Assembly (NCBI GenBank): GCA_003599455.1
Contig: QZKF01000026.1
Span: forward strand, 1 to 44,433
DNA length: 44,433 nt
Direction of reading: 5' to 3'
Source: Comamonadaceae bacterium
GTDB taxonomy: Bacteria; Pseudomonadota; Gammaproteobacteria; Burkholderiales; Burkholderiaceae_C
Part shown: piece after piece, positions 18,551 through 26,896 of the stretch
Layout: every line of letters starts with the position of its first letter
Position numbering within the stretch: position 1 is the first letter of the stretch
Notes under the pieces: model-generated
Databases searched by the model: none
Seen by the model: only the letters and a program-made list of their open reading frames with translations
Told to the model about the DNA's origin: nothing
Program-made: the position numbers and the translations under genes

Positions 18551-20161
18551 ATGCCCGCGACCCACTGGCACAACCCCTACCCCACCATCCGCGCGCCCCT
18601 GATGGCGCGCAACGTGGTGGCCACCTCGCACCCGCTGGCCGCGCAGGCCGGCCTCCGCATGATGCTCAAGGGCGGCAACGCGATCGACGCCGCGATCGCC
18701 GCGGCCGCCGCGCTCACCGTGGTCGAGCCGGTGTCCAACGGCCTGGGCAGCGACAACTTCGCCATCCTCTGGGACGGCCAGCAATTGCATGGGCTGAACT
18801 CCTCGGGCGCCGCGCCCGCGGGCTGGACGCCCGACTACTTCGCGCGCAAGCACGGCAACACCGTGCCGTTGCGCGGCTGGGACAGCGTGACCACGCCGGG
18901 CGCGATCGCGGGCTGGGTGGCGCTGTCCGAACGCTTCGGGCAACTGCCCTTCGCCGACCTGCTGGAGCCCGCCATCGAGCTGGCCGAACGCGGCCATGGC
19001 GTGGGCTGCATCGTGGCCGACAAGTGGGCGCGTGCCGTGCCCCAGCTGAAGAACCAGCCCGGCTTCGCCCAGGCCTTCCTGCCCTTCGGCCGCGCGCCCA
19101 CGCCGGGTGAGCGCTTCGTGTTCAAGGAAGCCGGCCGCACGCTGCGGCTCATCGCCGAGACGCGCGGCGAGGCCTTCTACCGCGGTGAGGTCGCCGAGCA
19201 GATCGCGGCCTTCGCAGCCGCCCATGGTGCGCAGCTCAGCGTGGCCGACCTCGCGGCACACCGGGCCGAGTGGGTCACACCGATCGAAAAGGCCTTCGCG
19301 GGCCACACCATCCACCAGATCCCGCCCAACGGCCAGGGCATCGCGGCGCTGATGGCGCTGGGCATGCTCGAACAGCTCGACTTCGCGCGCCTGCCGGTGG
19401 ACGGCGCAGCCTCGCAGCACCTCCAGATCGAGGCCATGAAGCTGGCCTTTGCCGACACCTACCGCTGGGTCGCCGACGCGCGCCACATGACCGAGGTGAC
19501 CGCGGCCGACCTGCTGAGCGACGCCTACCTGCGCGAACGCGCGAAACTCATCGACCCGCGGCGCGCCACCGCGTTCAGCGCCGGCCAGCCGCCCAGGGGC
19601 GGCACGGTGTACCTGACGACGGCCGATGAGCAGGGCCGCATGGTCAGCCTGATCCAGTCCAACTACCTGGGCTTCGGCAGCGGCGTGGTGGTGCCCGGCA
19701 CCGGCGTGAGCCTGCAGAACCGCGGCCACGGCTTCACCACCGAGGCCGGTCACCCCAACCAGGTCGCGCCGGGCAAGAAGCCCTTCCACACCATCATCCC
19801 GGGCTTCGTCATGCGCGACGGCCAACCGGTGATGGGTTTTGGCGTGATGGGCGGCAACATGCAGCCGCAAGGCCATGTGCAGACCCTGGTGCGCATGCTG
19901 GTGCACGGCCAGCAGCCGCAGGCCGCATGCGATGCGCCGCGCTGGAAGTGGAGCCAGGGCCTGGACGTGGATTTCGAATCCACCATGGCCCCCGCGCTGC
20001 TGAACGACCTGAAAGCCCTGGGCCACCGCTTCGAGCCCTCGACCGACACCTACCTCGATTTCGGTAGCGGCCAGTTCATTGCGCGTTTGAGTGGCGACCT
20101 GGAAGACGGCTATGTGGCCGCGAGCGATGCGCGGCGGGACGGTCAGGCGGTGGGGTTCTGA
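18551..20161 (+). CDS. ggt: gamma-glutamyltransferase family protein
   Basis: This is a 536-residue N-terminal-nucleophile hydrolase of the gamma-glutamyltranspeptidase family. The N-terminal ATSHPLAAQAGLRMMLKGGNAIDAA motif region is clear. The autocatalytic processing site is at PPRGGTVYLTTAD, where the threonine becomes the nucleophile of the small subunit. GVMGGNMQPQGHVQ is the C-terminal signature. No signal peptide is seen, so it is probably cytoplasmic, unlike E. coli Ggt and more like the YwrD-type members. It follows gabD by 8 bp, implying one transcript and a shared catabolic role. Confidence 0.93.
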   Translation: MPATHWHNPYPTIRAPLMARNVVATSHPLAAQAGLRMMLKGGNAIDAAIAAAAALTVVEPVSNGLGSDNFAILWDGQQLHGLNSSGAAPAGWTPDYFARKHGNTVPLRGWDSVTTPGAIAGWVALSERFGQLPFADLLEPAIELAERGHGVGCIVADKWARAVPQLKNQPGFAQAFLPFGRAPTPGERFVFKEAGRTLRLIAETRGEAFYRGEVAEQIAAFAAAHGAQLSVADLAAHRAEWVTPIEKAFAGHTIHQIPPNGQGIAALMALGMLEQLDFARLPVDGAASQHLQIEAMKLAFADTYRWVADARHMTEVTAADLLSDAYLRERAKLIDPRRATAFSAGQPPRGGTVYLTTADEQGRMVSLIQSNYLGFGSGVVVPGTGVSLQNRGHGFTTEAGHPNQVAPGKKPFHTIIPGFVMRDGQPVMGFGVMGGNMQPQGHVQTLVRMLVHGQQPQAACDAPRWKWSQGLDVDFESTMAPALLNDLKALGHRFEPSTDTYLDFGSGQFIARLSGDLEDGYVAASDARRDGQAVGF

Positions 20162-20170
20162 GGGAGAGGC

Positions 20171-20192
20171 ACACCTTCAGCGGGGGAAGGTG
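20171..20192. terminator. hairpin between the gamma-glutamyltransferase gene and tRNA-Gly
   Basis: An 8-bp stem, ACACCTTC (20171-20178) with GAAGGTGT (20185-20192), closes a 6-nt loop directly at the 3' end of the convergent tRNA. No T-run follows on either strand. It may mark the 3' boundary of both transcripts, but it is a weak terminator by sequence. Confidence 0.4.
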
Positions 20193-20266
20193 TGGAGCGG
20201 GTGAAGGGAATCGAACCCTCGTATGAAGCTTGGGAAGCTGCCGTTCTGCCATTGAACTACACCCGC
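20193..20266 (-). tRNA. tRNA-Gly (anticodon CCC)
   Basis: The 74-nt cloverleaf includes an encoded CCA end. The acceptor stem GCGGGTG/CACCCGC is perfect, the D stem is GTTC/GAAC, the anticodon loop is TTCCCAA with anticodon CCC, and the T loop is TTCGATT. The anticodon stem GCAGC/GCTTC carries one C-U mismatch (positions 28-42). The discriminator base is U, as in other bacterial glycine tRNAs. Confidence 0.96.
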
Positions 20267-20300
20267 GGCAGGCCGCCATTCTAGCGCCCGGCGAATCGCA

Positions 20301-20879
20301 TCACGTGCCCCAGGACGCGCCGACACCGAGCAGCGCCAGCACGCCCAGCACCGCGAAGATCACGGCGGCCACGATGTGCACCACCTTGATGGGCACGCGG
20401 CGCGTGATCGCATCGCCGAAGAACACCACTGGCGCGTTGGCCAGCATCATGCCAAAGGTGGTGCCCAGCACCACCGCGATCAGCGGCTCGTACTGCGCGC
20501 CCAGCGCCACGGTGGCGATCTGCGTCTTGTCGCCCATCTCGGCGAGAAAGAAGGCCCAGGTGGTGGCGAAGAACACGCCCCACTGGCGCCTGGGCACGGC
20601 ATCGTCTTCATCGAGTTTGTCGGGGATGAGCATCCACGCGGCCATGGCGATGAACGAGACGCCGAGCACCCAGCGCATCACGTCCGGGCCCACGGCGGCC
20701 ATGATCCAGGCGCCGGCGGCGCCGGCCAGCGCGTGGTTGAGCAGCGTGGCCACGAGGATGCCCCAGACGATGGGCCAGGGGCGCTTGAAGCGCGCGGCCA
20801 GCACGAGGGACAGCAACTGCGTCTTGTCGCCCATTTCGGCGAGGGCAACGATGCCGGTGGACAGGAGAAAGGCTTCCAA
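20301..20879 (-). CDS. TMEM165/GDT1 family (UPF0016) cation transporter
   Basis: This 192-residue membrane protein has six hydrophobic segments and two copies of the family hallmark E-x-G-D-(K/R)-(T/S): LAEMGDKTQLLSLVLAARF near residues 13-31 and LAEMGDKTQIATVALGAQY near residue 110. The duplicated acidic motif forms the ion pathway. Bacterial relatives such as MneA export Mn2+, and others handle Ca2+. It is separated from the upstream scoAB operon by a strong terminator, so it has its own promoter in the short 20880-20902 region or receives read-through. I looked for a yybP-ykoY manganese riboswitch upstream and saw none. Confidence 0.92.
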   Translation of the reverse strand: MEAFLLSTGIVALAEMGDKTQLLSLVLAARFKRPWPIVWGILVATLLNHALAGAAGAWIMAAVGPDVMRWVLGVSFIAMAAWMLIPDKLDEDDAVPRRQWGVFFATTWAFFLAEMGDKTQIATVALGAQYEPLIAVVLGTTFGMMLANAPVVFFGDAITRRVPIKVVHIVAAVIFAVLGVLALLGVGASWGT

Positions 20880-20892
20880 GGGGATCTCGGCG

Positions 20893-20925
20893 AAGAAAAG
20901 AAAACGCCCGCACGAAGCGGGCGTT
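20893..20925 (-). terminator. intrinsic terminator after scoAB
   Basis: A 9-bp perfect stem, AACGCCCGC (20903-20911) with GCGGGCGTT (20917-20925), has a 5-nt loop. On the minus strand it runs into a T-rich tract (GTTTTCTTTTCTTC) at 20892-20905. It lies 22 bp past the scoB stop and ends the scoAB transcript. Confidence 0.9.
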
Positions 20926-20947
20926 GCTCGACCGGGATTTTAGCGGC

Positions 20948-21583
20948 TCAGATCAGCGTGACGCCGGTCTTGGACTGAATGAGCTCGCGCGTCACGCCCG
21001 GTGCCAGCTCCACCAGCTTGAGGCCCTGCGGCGTCACGTCCATGACGCCCAGGTCGGTGATGATGCGGTCGACCACGCCCACGCCGGTCAGCGGCAGGGT
21101 GCAGGCCGGCAGGATCTTCATGTCCTCGCTGCCGTCCTTCTTCTTCGCGACGTGCTCCATCAGCACGATCACGCGCTTGACGCCGGCCACGAGGTCCATC
21201 GCGCCGCCCATGCCCTTGACCATCTTGCCGGGGATCATCCAGTTGGCCAGGTCGCCCTTCTCGCTCACCTGCATGGCGCCCAGGATGGAGAGGTTGATCT
21301 TGCCGCCGCGGATCATGGCGAAGCTGTCGTGGCTGCCGAAGATGCTCGAGCCCGGCAGCGTGGTCACGGTCTGCTTGCCGGCGTTGATCAGGTCGGCGTC
21401 CACCTCCTCTTCGGTCGGGAACGGGCCGATGCCGAGCATGCCGTTCTCGCTCTGCAGCCAGACTTCCTTGTTGCCGGTGTGGTTGGCCACCAGCGTCGGG
21501 ATGCCGATGCCGAGGTTGACGTAGAAGCCGTCTTCGAGTTCGTGGGCCGCGCGCGCGGCCATCTGGTCCTGGTTCCAGGGCAT
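20948..21583 (-). CDS. scoB: 3-oxoacid CoA-transferase subunit B
   Basis: This is a 211-residue beta subunit of a succinyl-CoA:3-oxoacid CoA-transferase. It moves CoA from succinyl-CoA to acetoacetate or 3-oxoadipate. The catalytic glutamate lies in the SENG motif of [14 protein letters not shown], and [11 protein letters not shown] near the N-terminus is the family signature. It is one base from the end of the A subunit gene, so the two are translated together. ScoB and PcaJ are close relatives. I use scoB because no 3-oxoadipate pathway genes are adjacent. Confidence 0.93.
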   Translation of the reverse strand: MPWNQDQMAARAAHELEDGFYVNLGIGIPTLVANHTGNKEVWLQSENGMLGIGPFPTEEEVDADLINAGKQTVTTLPGSSIFGSHDSFAMIRGGKINLSILGAMQVSEKGDLANWMIPGKMVKGMGGAMDLVAGVKRVIVLMEHVAKKKDGSEDMKILPACTLPLTGVGVVDRIITDLGVMDVTPQGLKLVELAPGVTRELIQSKTGVTLI

Positions 21584-21584
21584 A

Positions 21585-22292
21585 TCAGACTCCTGCCTTT
21601 TCGGTGATGGTGCGCTTCTCGATGCGCTTCTCGGGGTTCGGGTTGTGCACGATGCGGTGCACGTAGATGCCAGGCAGGTGCACCTGGTCGGGCACCATCT
21701 CGCCGGTCTCCACGATCTCCTCGACCTCGACCACGCAGATCTTGCCGGCCATGGCCGCGGCCGGGTTGAAGTTGCGCGCGGTCAGGCGGAACTGCAGGTT
21801 GCCCGACTTGTCGGCGCGGTGCGCCTTCACCAGCGACACCTCGGGCACCAGCGCGCGCTCCATCACGTAGGTCTCGCCGTCGAACTCGCGCAGCTCCTTG
21901 CCGTCGGCAACGATGGTGCCCACGCCGGTCTTGGTGAAGAAGGCCGGGATGCCCGCGCCGCCGGCGCGCAGCTTCTCGGCCAGCGTGCCCTGGGGCGTGA
22001 ACTCGAGCTGCAATTCACCGGCCAGGTACTGGCGCTCGAACTCCTTGTTCTCGCCGACGTAGCTCGAGATCATCTTGCTGATCTGGCGTGTCTCCAGCAG
22101 CTTGCCCAGGCCGAAGCCGTCGACACCCGCGTTGTTGGACACGACGGTGAGGTTCTTCACGCCGCTGTCGCGCAGCGCATCGATGAGCGCCTCGGGGATG
22201 CCGCAGAGGCCGAAGCCGCCGACGGCGAGAAGCTGGCCATCGGCAACGATGCCTTGGAGCGCGGCGGCCGCGCTCGGGAAAATCTTGTTCAC
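21585..22292 (-). CDS. scoA: 3-oxoacid CoA-transferase subunit A
   Basis: This is a 235-residue alpha subunit of the same CoA-transferase. The N-terminal glycine-rich [20 protein letters not shown] is the CoA-transferase family I signature, and the [15 protein letters not shown] segment follows. It is the first gene of the scoAB operon, with a divergent PAS-LuxR regulator gene starting 107 bp away. The TACGTA-rich inverted repeat at 22331-22356 lies about 39 bp before its start, well placed for control of transcription. Confidence 0.94.
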   Translation of the reverse strand: MNKIFPSAAAALQGIVADGQLLAVGGFGLCGIPEALIDALRDSGVKNLTVVSNNAGVDGFGLGKLLETRQISKMISSYVGENKEFERQYLAGELQLEFTPQGTLAEKLRAGGAGIPAFFTKTGVGTIVADGKELREFDGETYVMERALVPEVSLVKAHRADKSGNLQFRLTARNFNPAAAMAGKICVVEVEEIVETGEMVPDQVHLPGIYVHRIVHNPNPEKRIEKRTITEKAGV

Positions 22293-22330
22293 GTCGGTGT
22301 CTCCTGGGTTGAACCGTGGGAGCCGATACG

Positions 22331-22356
22331 ATACTACGTAACCACGTACGTAGTAT
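22331..22356. promoter_or_regulatory. TACGTA-type inverted repeat, probable operator of scoA/LuxR
   Basis: The perfect inverted repeat ATACTACGT (22331-22339) and ACGTAGTAT (22348-22356) has an 8-bp spacer. It contains two TACGTA hexamers whose starts are 12 bp apart (22335 and 22347), about one helical turn. It is AT-rich in a GC-rich setting and lies in the divergent promoter between scoA and a LuxR-type regulator gene, the obvious candidate to bind it. Confidence 0.6.
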
Positions 22357-22399
22357 TTCGTAAAGCCTAACCCTCATACGGCCGCCGCGCCCCGCCCGC

Positions 22400-22954
22400 A
22401 TGGACATCGACTACCGCCTCGCCTTCGACCTCGCCCCGGTCGGCCTGGCCCTCTCGCGGCAACGCACCATGGTGGACTGCAACCAGGCCCTGTGCGACAT
22501 GTTCGGCGCCACGCGCGAACAGCTCGTGGGCCAGAGCTTCCAGATCCTCTACCCCAGCGCCGACGAGTACGAGCGCACCGGCGCGCGCATGGCGCCGCTG
22601 CTGGGCCGCAGCGGCACCTACGCCGACGACCGCATCATGAAGCGCGTGGGCGGGCCGCTGCCGGGCGAGACCTTCTGGTGCCACGTGACCGGGCGCGCGC
22701 TGAGCCGCGACGCGCCGCACGCGGCCGGCATCTGGAGCTTCGAGGACCTGAGCTCGCGCCGCACCGTCAAGGCCGAGCTGACACCGCGCGAGCGCGAGGT
22801 CGCGGCCTTCCTGATGGACGGCCTGACCAGCAAGCAGATCGGCAAGGCGCTGGCGATCAGCCACCGCACGGTGGAAATCTACCGCGCGCGGCTGATGCGC
22901 AAGTACCAGGCCCACAGCACGCCGGACCTGGTGCACCGGCTGCTGGCGGGGTAA
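22400..22954 (+). CDS. PAS domain LuxR-type transcriptional regulator
   Basis: This is a 184-residue regulator. Residues 5-115 form a PAS-like sensor domain (FDLAPVGLALSRQRTMVDCN, then SFQILYPSADEYE). Residues 125-184 form a LuxR/GerE helix-turn-helix (LTPREREVAAFLMDGLTSKQ, then HRTVEIYRARLMRKY). It lacks a receiver domain, so it probably senses a small molecule or redox state directly. It diverges from scoAB across an inverted repeat, a conserved neighbourhood in Burkholderiales as far as I recall, and is likely the regulator of that operon. The ligand is unknown. Confidence 0.9.
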   Translation: MDIDYRLAFDLAPVGLALSRQRTMVDCNQALCDMFGATREQLVGQSFQILYPSADEYERTGARMAPLLGRSGTYADDRIMKRVGGPLPGETFWCHVTGRALSRDAPHAAGIWSFEDLSSRRTVKAELTPREREVAAFLMDGLTSKQIGKALAISHRTVEIYRARLMRKYQAHSTPDLVHRLLAG

Positions 22955-22960
22955 GGAAGA

Positions 22961-23039
22961 CCCCCGCGCCGCCTTCGGCGTCAACCCTTCCAGGGGGCGC
23001 ACCCAGCAGCCCGGCAAAGCCGGTTCTGCGGGCGCTCTG
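22961..23039. repeat. intergenic repeat, copy A (convergent gap)
   Basis: This ~79-bp element begins 7 bp after the LuxR stop and lies between that gene and the convergent Bug gene. It is roughly 85% identical by eye to 38144-38221, with shared blocks GCGCCGCC, GGGCGCACC and CCCGGCAAAGCCGGTT. It contains a small CCGGC-AAA-GCCGG hairpin. Confidence 0.75.
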
Positions 23040-23059
23040 AAGGGGGTGCCTGCCCGGGC

Positions 23060-24031
23060 TCACTGCGGCTGGAAGCCGCTGTCCTGGATGATCTTCGCCC
23101 AGACCTTGCCGTAGGCCTGCTCGCGTGCGCCGAGCTGCTCGCCGCTCATGTAGCCCACGGTCAGGCCCATGGCGGTGAGCTTGTCGCGCACGTCGGCTTG
23201 CGCAAGGGCTTTCTGCACCGCCTGGGCAAGGCGGTCCAGCGTCGCCCTGGGCGTGCCGGCCGGGGCGAACAGGCCGTAGTACGGCACGTCCTCGAAGCCC
23301 TTGAGCCCGAGTTCGGCAAACGTGGGCACCTCGGGCATGGCGGCCTGGCGCTGCGCGCCCATCACGGCCACCACGCGCAGCTTGCCGGCCTTGTGGTTCT
23401 CGATGAAGTCCGGGATGGAGGCGACGCCAGCGGGGATCTGGTTGCCCAGCATGTCGGCCATCATGGGCGCGCTGCCGCGGTAAGGCGCGGCCACCAGGTC
23501 CAGGCCGTTCTGCTTCGCGATCACCTGCACCAGGAACTGCGGCACCGAGGCCGGCGCCGGAATGCCCACCGTGCCCTTGCCGCCGGCCGCCTTCACGCCG
23601 TCCACATAGGCCTTGAACGAGGTCGCGGGCGTGCCGCTGGAGACCGCGAAGGCGTTGACGAAGGTCGCGAAGCCCGCCACCGGCACGAAGTCCCTGGCCG
23701 GCTCGTAGCCCGGGTTCTTCGTCACCATCGGCAGGATGGTGATGCTGTGGTCGTGGCTGAGGAACAGGGTGTTGCCGTCGGGCGCGGCGGCCTTGAGCGC
23801 CTGCGCGGCCAGCTGGCCGCCCGCGCCGGGCTTGTTGTCGACCACCACCGCGTGGCCCAGCTCTTCCTTGAGGCGCTCGCCGAGGATGCGCGCGATCGCA
23901 TCGGTACCGCCCCCGGGCGGAAAGCCCACCAGGATGCGCGTGGTGGACTGCGCTTGGGCCAGGCCCACGCTGCAGACAAGACCGGCGGCCAGCAGGGCGC
24001 GGCGGACCAGGGAGGGCAATGAAGCGGTCAT
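23060..24031 (-). CDS. Bug family (TctC-like) tripartite tricarboxylate transporter substrate-binding protein
   Basis: This 323-residue periplasmic binding protein has a signal peptide (RRALLAAGLVCSVGLAQAQ). The Bug signature ILVGFPPGGGTDAIAR directly follows the mature N-terminus, and VVVDNKPGAGGQLAAQAL comes next. These proteins are greatly expanded in Bordetella, Cupriavidus and Comamonadaceae and bind carboxylates, amino acids or aromatic acids. No TctA/TctB membrane genes are adjacent, which is the norm for orphan Bug proteins. The start at 24031 gives the signal peptide; upstream in-frame codons do not. Confidence 0.94.
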   Translation of the reverse strand: MTASLPSLVRRALLAAGLVCSVGLAQAQSTTRILVGFPPGGGTDAIARILGERLKEELGHAVVVDNKPGAGGQLAAQALKAAAPDGNTLFLSHDHSITILPMVTKNPGYEPARDFVPVAGFATFVNAFAVSSGTPATSFKAYVDGVKAAGGKGTVGIPAPASVPQFLVQVIAKQNGLDLVAAPYRGSAPMMADMLGNQIPAGVASIPDFIENHKAGKLRVVAVMGAQRQAAMPEVPTFAELGLKGFEDVPYYGLFAPAGTPRATLDRLAQAVQKALAQADVRDKLTAMGLTVGYMSGEQLGAREQAYGKVWAKIIQDSGFQPQ

Positions 24032-24080
24032 GGCAAGACTCCGGGAGGGTTGGTGAAAACCCTGATCGTAGCGCCCTCCC

Positions 24081-24479
24081 TCAGGGCTTTCCTCCGTCAC
24101 CCTCGCCCTCGACCACGCTGGCCGCCGTGCGGAAGGCCTCCACCGCCGTGGGCACGCCGCAGTACACCGCCGCCTGCAGCAGCACCTCCTGCAGTTCGGC
24201 GGGCGTGGCGCCGTTGTTGAGTGCGCCGCGCACATGGCCCTTGAGCTCGTGCTGCTTGCCCAGCGCGGTCAGCATGGCCACGGTGATCAGGCTGCGCGTC
24301 TTCAGGTCGAGCACGCCGCGCTGCCACACATCGCCCCAGGCCTTGCGCGTGATGTGCTGCTGGATCGGCTCGGTGAAGGGCGTCATGTTGCCGAAGGCGT
24401 TGGCGACGAAGGCCTCGCCCATGACCTGCTTTCGCATGGCCAGGCCGCGCTCGAACTCGGGATCGTTGCTGTCTTGCAT
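24081..24479 (-). CDS. carboxymuconolactone decarboxylase family protein
   Basis: This 132-residue all-helical protein of the CMD/AhpD superfamily has the PcaC-like core ERGLAMRKQVMGEAFV and TRSLITVAMLTALGKQHELK, and ends with the ATPAELQEVLLQAAVYCGVP motif. True PcaC converts 4-carboxymuconolactone to 3-oxoadipate enol-lactone. There are no other protocatechuate genes here, so the assignment stops at family level. The redox CxxC of AhpD is absent. It lies 49 bp upstream of the Bug gene on the same strand and is divergent from the next gene. Confidence 0.85.
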   Translation of the reverse strand: MQDSNDPEFERGLAMRKQVMGEAFVANAFGNMTPFTEPIQQHITRKAWGDVWQRGVLDLKTRSLITVAMLTALGKQHELKGHVRGALNNGATPAELQEVLLQAAVYCGVPTAVEAFRTAASVVEGEGDGGKP

Positions 24480-24592
24480 GGTGTGTTCCGGAGGAAGGGA
24501 CAAAGGGACGCCCGACAACGATACCGCAGGCCCCGGCGACCGGTACGATCGGTGCAGGAGACAGACCTGACCCTCACACACCGGAGACATCC

Positions 24593-25171
24593 ATGAACCG
24601 CTACCCCGCTCCCGACATCAACGACCTGCCCGACGACATCAAGGCCAAGGTGCTCGAAGTCCAGGCCAAGGCCGGCTTCGTGCCCAACGTGTTCCTGGCG
24701 CTGGCGCGCCGGCCGGCCGAGTGGCGCGCCTTCTTCGCGTACCACGACGCGCTGATGCTCAAGGAAGAAGGCTCGCTGACCAAGGGCGAGCGGGAGATGA
24801 TCGTGACCACCACCAGCGCGGCCAACCACTGCCTCTACTGCGTGGTGGCGCACGGCGCGATCCTGCGCATCTACGAAAAGAAACCGCTGGTGGCGGACCA
24901 GGTGGCGGTGAACCACCACAAGGCCGACATCCCGCCGCGCCAGAAGGCCATGCTGGACTTCGCGATGAAGGTCTGCCTGAACTCGCACGAGGTCAACGAC
25001 GACGACTTCCCGCCGCTGCACGCGCACGGCTTCTCCGACGAGGACATCTGGGACATCGCGGCCATCACCGCCTTCTTCGGGCTGTCCAACCGCATGGCCA
25101 GTTTCAGCAACATGCAGCCCAACCCCGAGTTCTACCTGATGGGGCGCGTGCCCAAGGCCAAGGCCGCCTGA
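24593..25171 (+). CDS. AhpD-like peroxidase-related protein
   Basis: This is a 192-residue protein of the uncharacterised peroxidase-related branch of the CMD superfamily. The AhpD redox site is present as Cys80 and Cys83 in NHCLYCVVAH, with His87 following. The N-terminal DINDLPDDIKAKV and AGFVPNVFLALARRP are typical of this branch. By analogy it may reduce peroxides with a thiol or lipoyl donor. It diverges from a second CMD-superfamily gene (113 bp apart) and converges on the sugar dehydrogenase gene. Confidence 0.88.
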   Translation: MNRYPAPDINDLPDDIKAKVLEVQAKAGFVPNVFLALARRPAEWRAFFAYHDALMLKEEGSLTKGEREMIVTTTSAANHCLYCVVAHGAILRIYEKKPLVADQVAVNHHKADIPPRQKAMLDFAMKVCLNSHEVNDDDFPPLHAHGFSDEDIWDIAAITAFFGLSNRMASFSNMQPNPEFYLMGRVPKAKAA

Positions 25172-25178
25172 ACGCCCG

Positions 25179-26408
25179 TCAACCGCCCGTGAGCCGCAGC
25201 AGCTTGCCGCTGCCGCCATCGGTGAGCAGATACAAGCGCCCGTCGGGCCCCTGGCGCACGTCGCGGATGCGCTCGTTGCGGCTGGCCAGCAGGCGCTCCC
25301 GGCCGACCACGCGCGTGCCGTCCAGCTGCAGCCGCCACAGGGCCTGGCCCGCCAGTGCGCCCACGAACAGGCTGCGGTTCCAGTGCGCGGGCTGCGGTCC
25401 GGTGAAGAAGGCCATGCCGCTGGGCGCGATCGACGATTTCTGGCCGCCGGCCCAGACCGTGCCGTCGATGGTTTCCCAGTACGCCACCGGCTGCTCCATG
25501 CCGGCTTTCGCGGTGCCCTCGCCCACCTGCTGGGTGGTGCCGTATTCCTGGCCGTAGCTGATCACCGGCCAGCCGTAGTTGCGTCCGGCCTGCGTGAGGT
25601 TGACTTCATCGCCGCCTTGCGGGCCGTGCTCGCTGGTCCACAGGGCACCCGTGTCCGGGTGCAGCGTGGCGCCCTGCGGATTGCGGTGGCCGTAGCTCCA
25701 GATACCGGTCTGCGCGCTCGAGAAGATCGGGTTGCCCGGCGCTGCCGCGCCCGAGGTCGTGATGCGCACCACCTTGCCGTTGCCCCGGTTGAGGTCTTGC
25801 GCGAACACGCGCTGGTCGTTGCTCTGCCGGTCGCCCAGGGTGACGAAGAGATGGCCGTCGCGGTCAAACACCAGGCGCGAACCGAAGTGGCCGGTGCTCG
25901 CCACCTTGGGCAGCTGCTGGTAGATCACCTGCAGGCCCACCAGCGTCTGTGCGCCGATGTCGAGCTCGGCCCGGGCCACCGCGGTGCCGTTCAGGTTGGC
26001 GTTGCCGGGGTCGGCCTCCGAGAAACTGAGGTAGACGCGCCGGTTGCTCGCGAAAGCAGGGTCGAGCACGACATCGAGCAGGCCACCCTGCCCCGCCGTG
26101 CTCAGGTTCGACAGCCCGGCCAGGTTGATGGGGGTGAACGACTGCCCGTTGGCCGCGTACAGGCGCAGGCTGCCGGTGCGCCCGGTCACCAGCATGCGGC
26201 CGTCCGGCAGAAAGGCCAGGCTCCAGGGGTTGGGCAGGCCGGTGGCCAGCTCGGTCACGGTCACCGCGCCGGTGGTCGGCACGAAGCCGGGGTCGTTGGG
26301 CAGCGGCGCGCCGGGTCCGCCGGCAGCGCCGTCGCCACCGCCCCCACAGGACGTCAACAAACCGATGAACAGGCCGAGGCCGAGGAGCAGTGAGGAGGTG
26401 TGGCGCAT
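25179..26408 (-). CDS. PQQ-dependent sugar dehydrogenase, lipoprotein
   Basis: This is a 409-residue soluble-type aldose sugar dehydrogenase (YliI/Asd-like) beta-propeller. The N-terminus LGLGLFIGLLTSCGGGG has a lipobox (LTSC), so the protein is predicted to be lipid-anchored. Typical segments are NPWSLAFLPDGRMLVTGRTG, GLLDVVLDPAF and GHRNPQGATLHPDTGALWTSEHGPQGGDE (quoted here only in part). The family oxidises aldoses in the periplasm with PQQ. No PQQ biosynthesis genes are in the window. It is convergent with the AhpD-like gene (7-bp gap). Confidence 0.9.
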   Translation of the reverse strand: MRHTSSLLLGLGLFIGLLTSCGGGGDGAAGGPGAPLPNDPGFVPTTGAVTVTELATGLPNPWSLAFLPDGRMLVTGRTGSLRLYAANGQSFTPINLAGLSNLSTAGQGGLLDVVLDPAFASNRRVYLSFSEADPGNANLNGTAVARAELDIGAQTLVGLQVIYQQLPKVASTGHFGSRLVFDRDGHLFVTLGDRQSNDQRVFAQDLNRGNGKVVRITTSGAAAPGNPIFSSAQTGIWSYGHRNPQGATLHPDTGALWTSEHGPQGGDEVNLTQAGRNYGWPVISYGQEYGTTQQVGEGTAKAGMEQPVAYWETIDGTVWAGGQKSSIAPSGMAFFTGPQPAHWNRSLFVGALAGQALWRLQLDGTRVVGRERLLASRNERIRDVRQGPDGRLYLLTDGGSGKLLRLTGG

Positions 26409-26476
26409 GAACCCATGCTAGGTCCACCGGAAAACACGTGTGCAAGCAAATGTGCAGCGCTGTCAACGGCCCCCGC

Positions 26477-26896
26477 TCAGGCCAGGTGCGCGCGCACCCG
26501 GTCGGGCAGCGGTGCCGACTTTTGTTGCGGGAAGTTGACCCACACCGTGGTGGCGCCGCCCGCGGCGTAGACGGTGCCGGGGTCGTCGCTGCGCATGAGC
26601 GTGCACCAGCTCTCGAAGCTGCTGCGGCCCACGTCGCTCACGTACATGGTGGCGATCACATCGCCCGGGTACTCGAGCTGTTTGTAGAAATTGCAGAAGG
26701 CATTGACGATCACCGGCCCTTCACCATCGGGGTCGGGCGGGCAGCCGATGGAGCGCATCCATTCGATGCGGATGATCTCCAGGTAACGGAAGTAGATCGT
26801 GTTGTTCACATGGTTCATGCCATCCATGTCGCCCCAGCGGATGGGGATGGTCATGCGGAACACCTGTTTCTTGTGCTCGGGCAGTTCAAATTTCAT
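26477..26896 (-). CDS. acyl-CoA thioesterase (4HBT, hotdog fold)
   Basis: This 139-residue hotdog-fold protein has the 4-hydroxybenzoyl-CoA thioesterase signature RWGDMDGMNHVNNTIYFRYL, in which the aspartate and the HVNN segment form the active site. It hydrolyses acyl-CoA or aryl-CoA thioesters; the substrate is undefined. The start at 26896 overlaps the EamA stop by 4 bp (ATGA), so it is translationally coupled as the last gene of an SDR/EamA/thioesterase operon. Confidence 0.9.
   Translation of the reverse strand: MKFELPEHKKQVFRMTIPIRWGDMDGMNHVNNTIYFRYLEIIRIEWMRSIGCPPDPDGEGPVIVNAFCNFYKQLEYPGDVIATMYVSDVGRSSFESWCTLMRSDDPGTVYAAGGATTVWVNFPQQKSAPLPDRVRAHLA

Noticed and set aside
20880..20947. 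Possible yybP-ykoY manganese riboswitch before the GDT1-family gene
   Set aside because: The gap is too short and contains only the scoAB terminator.
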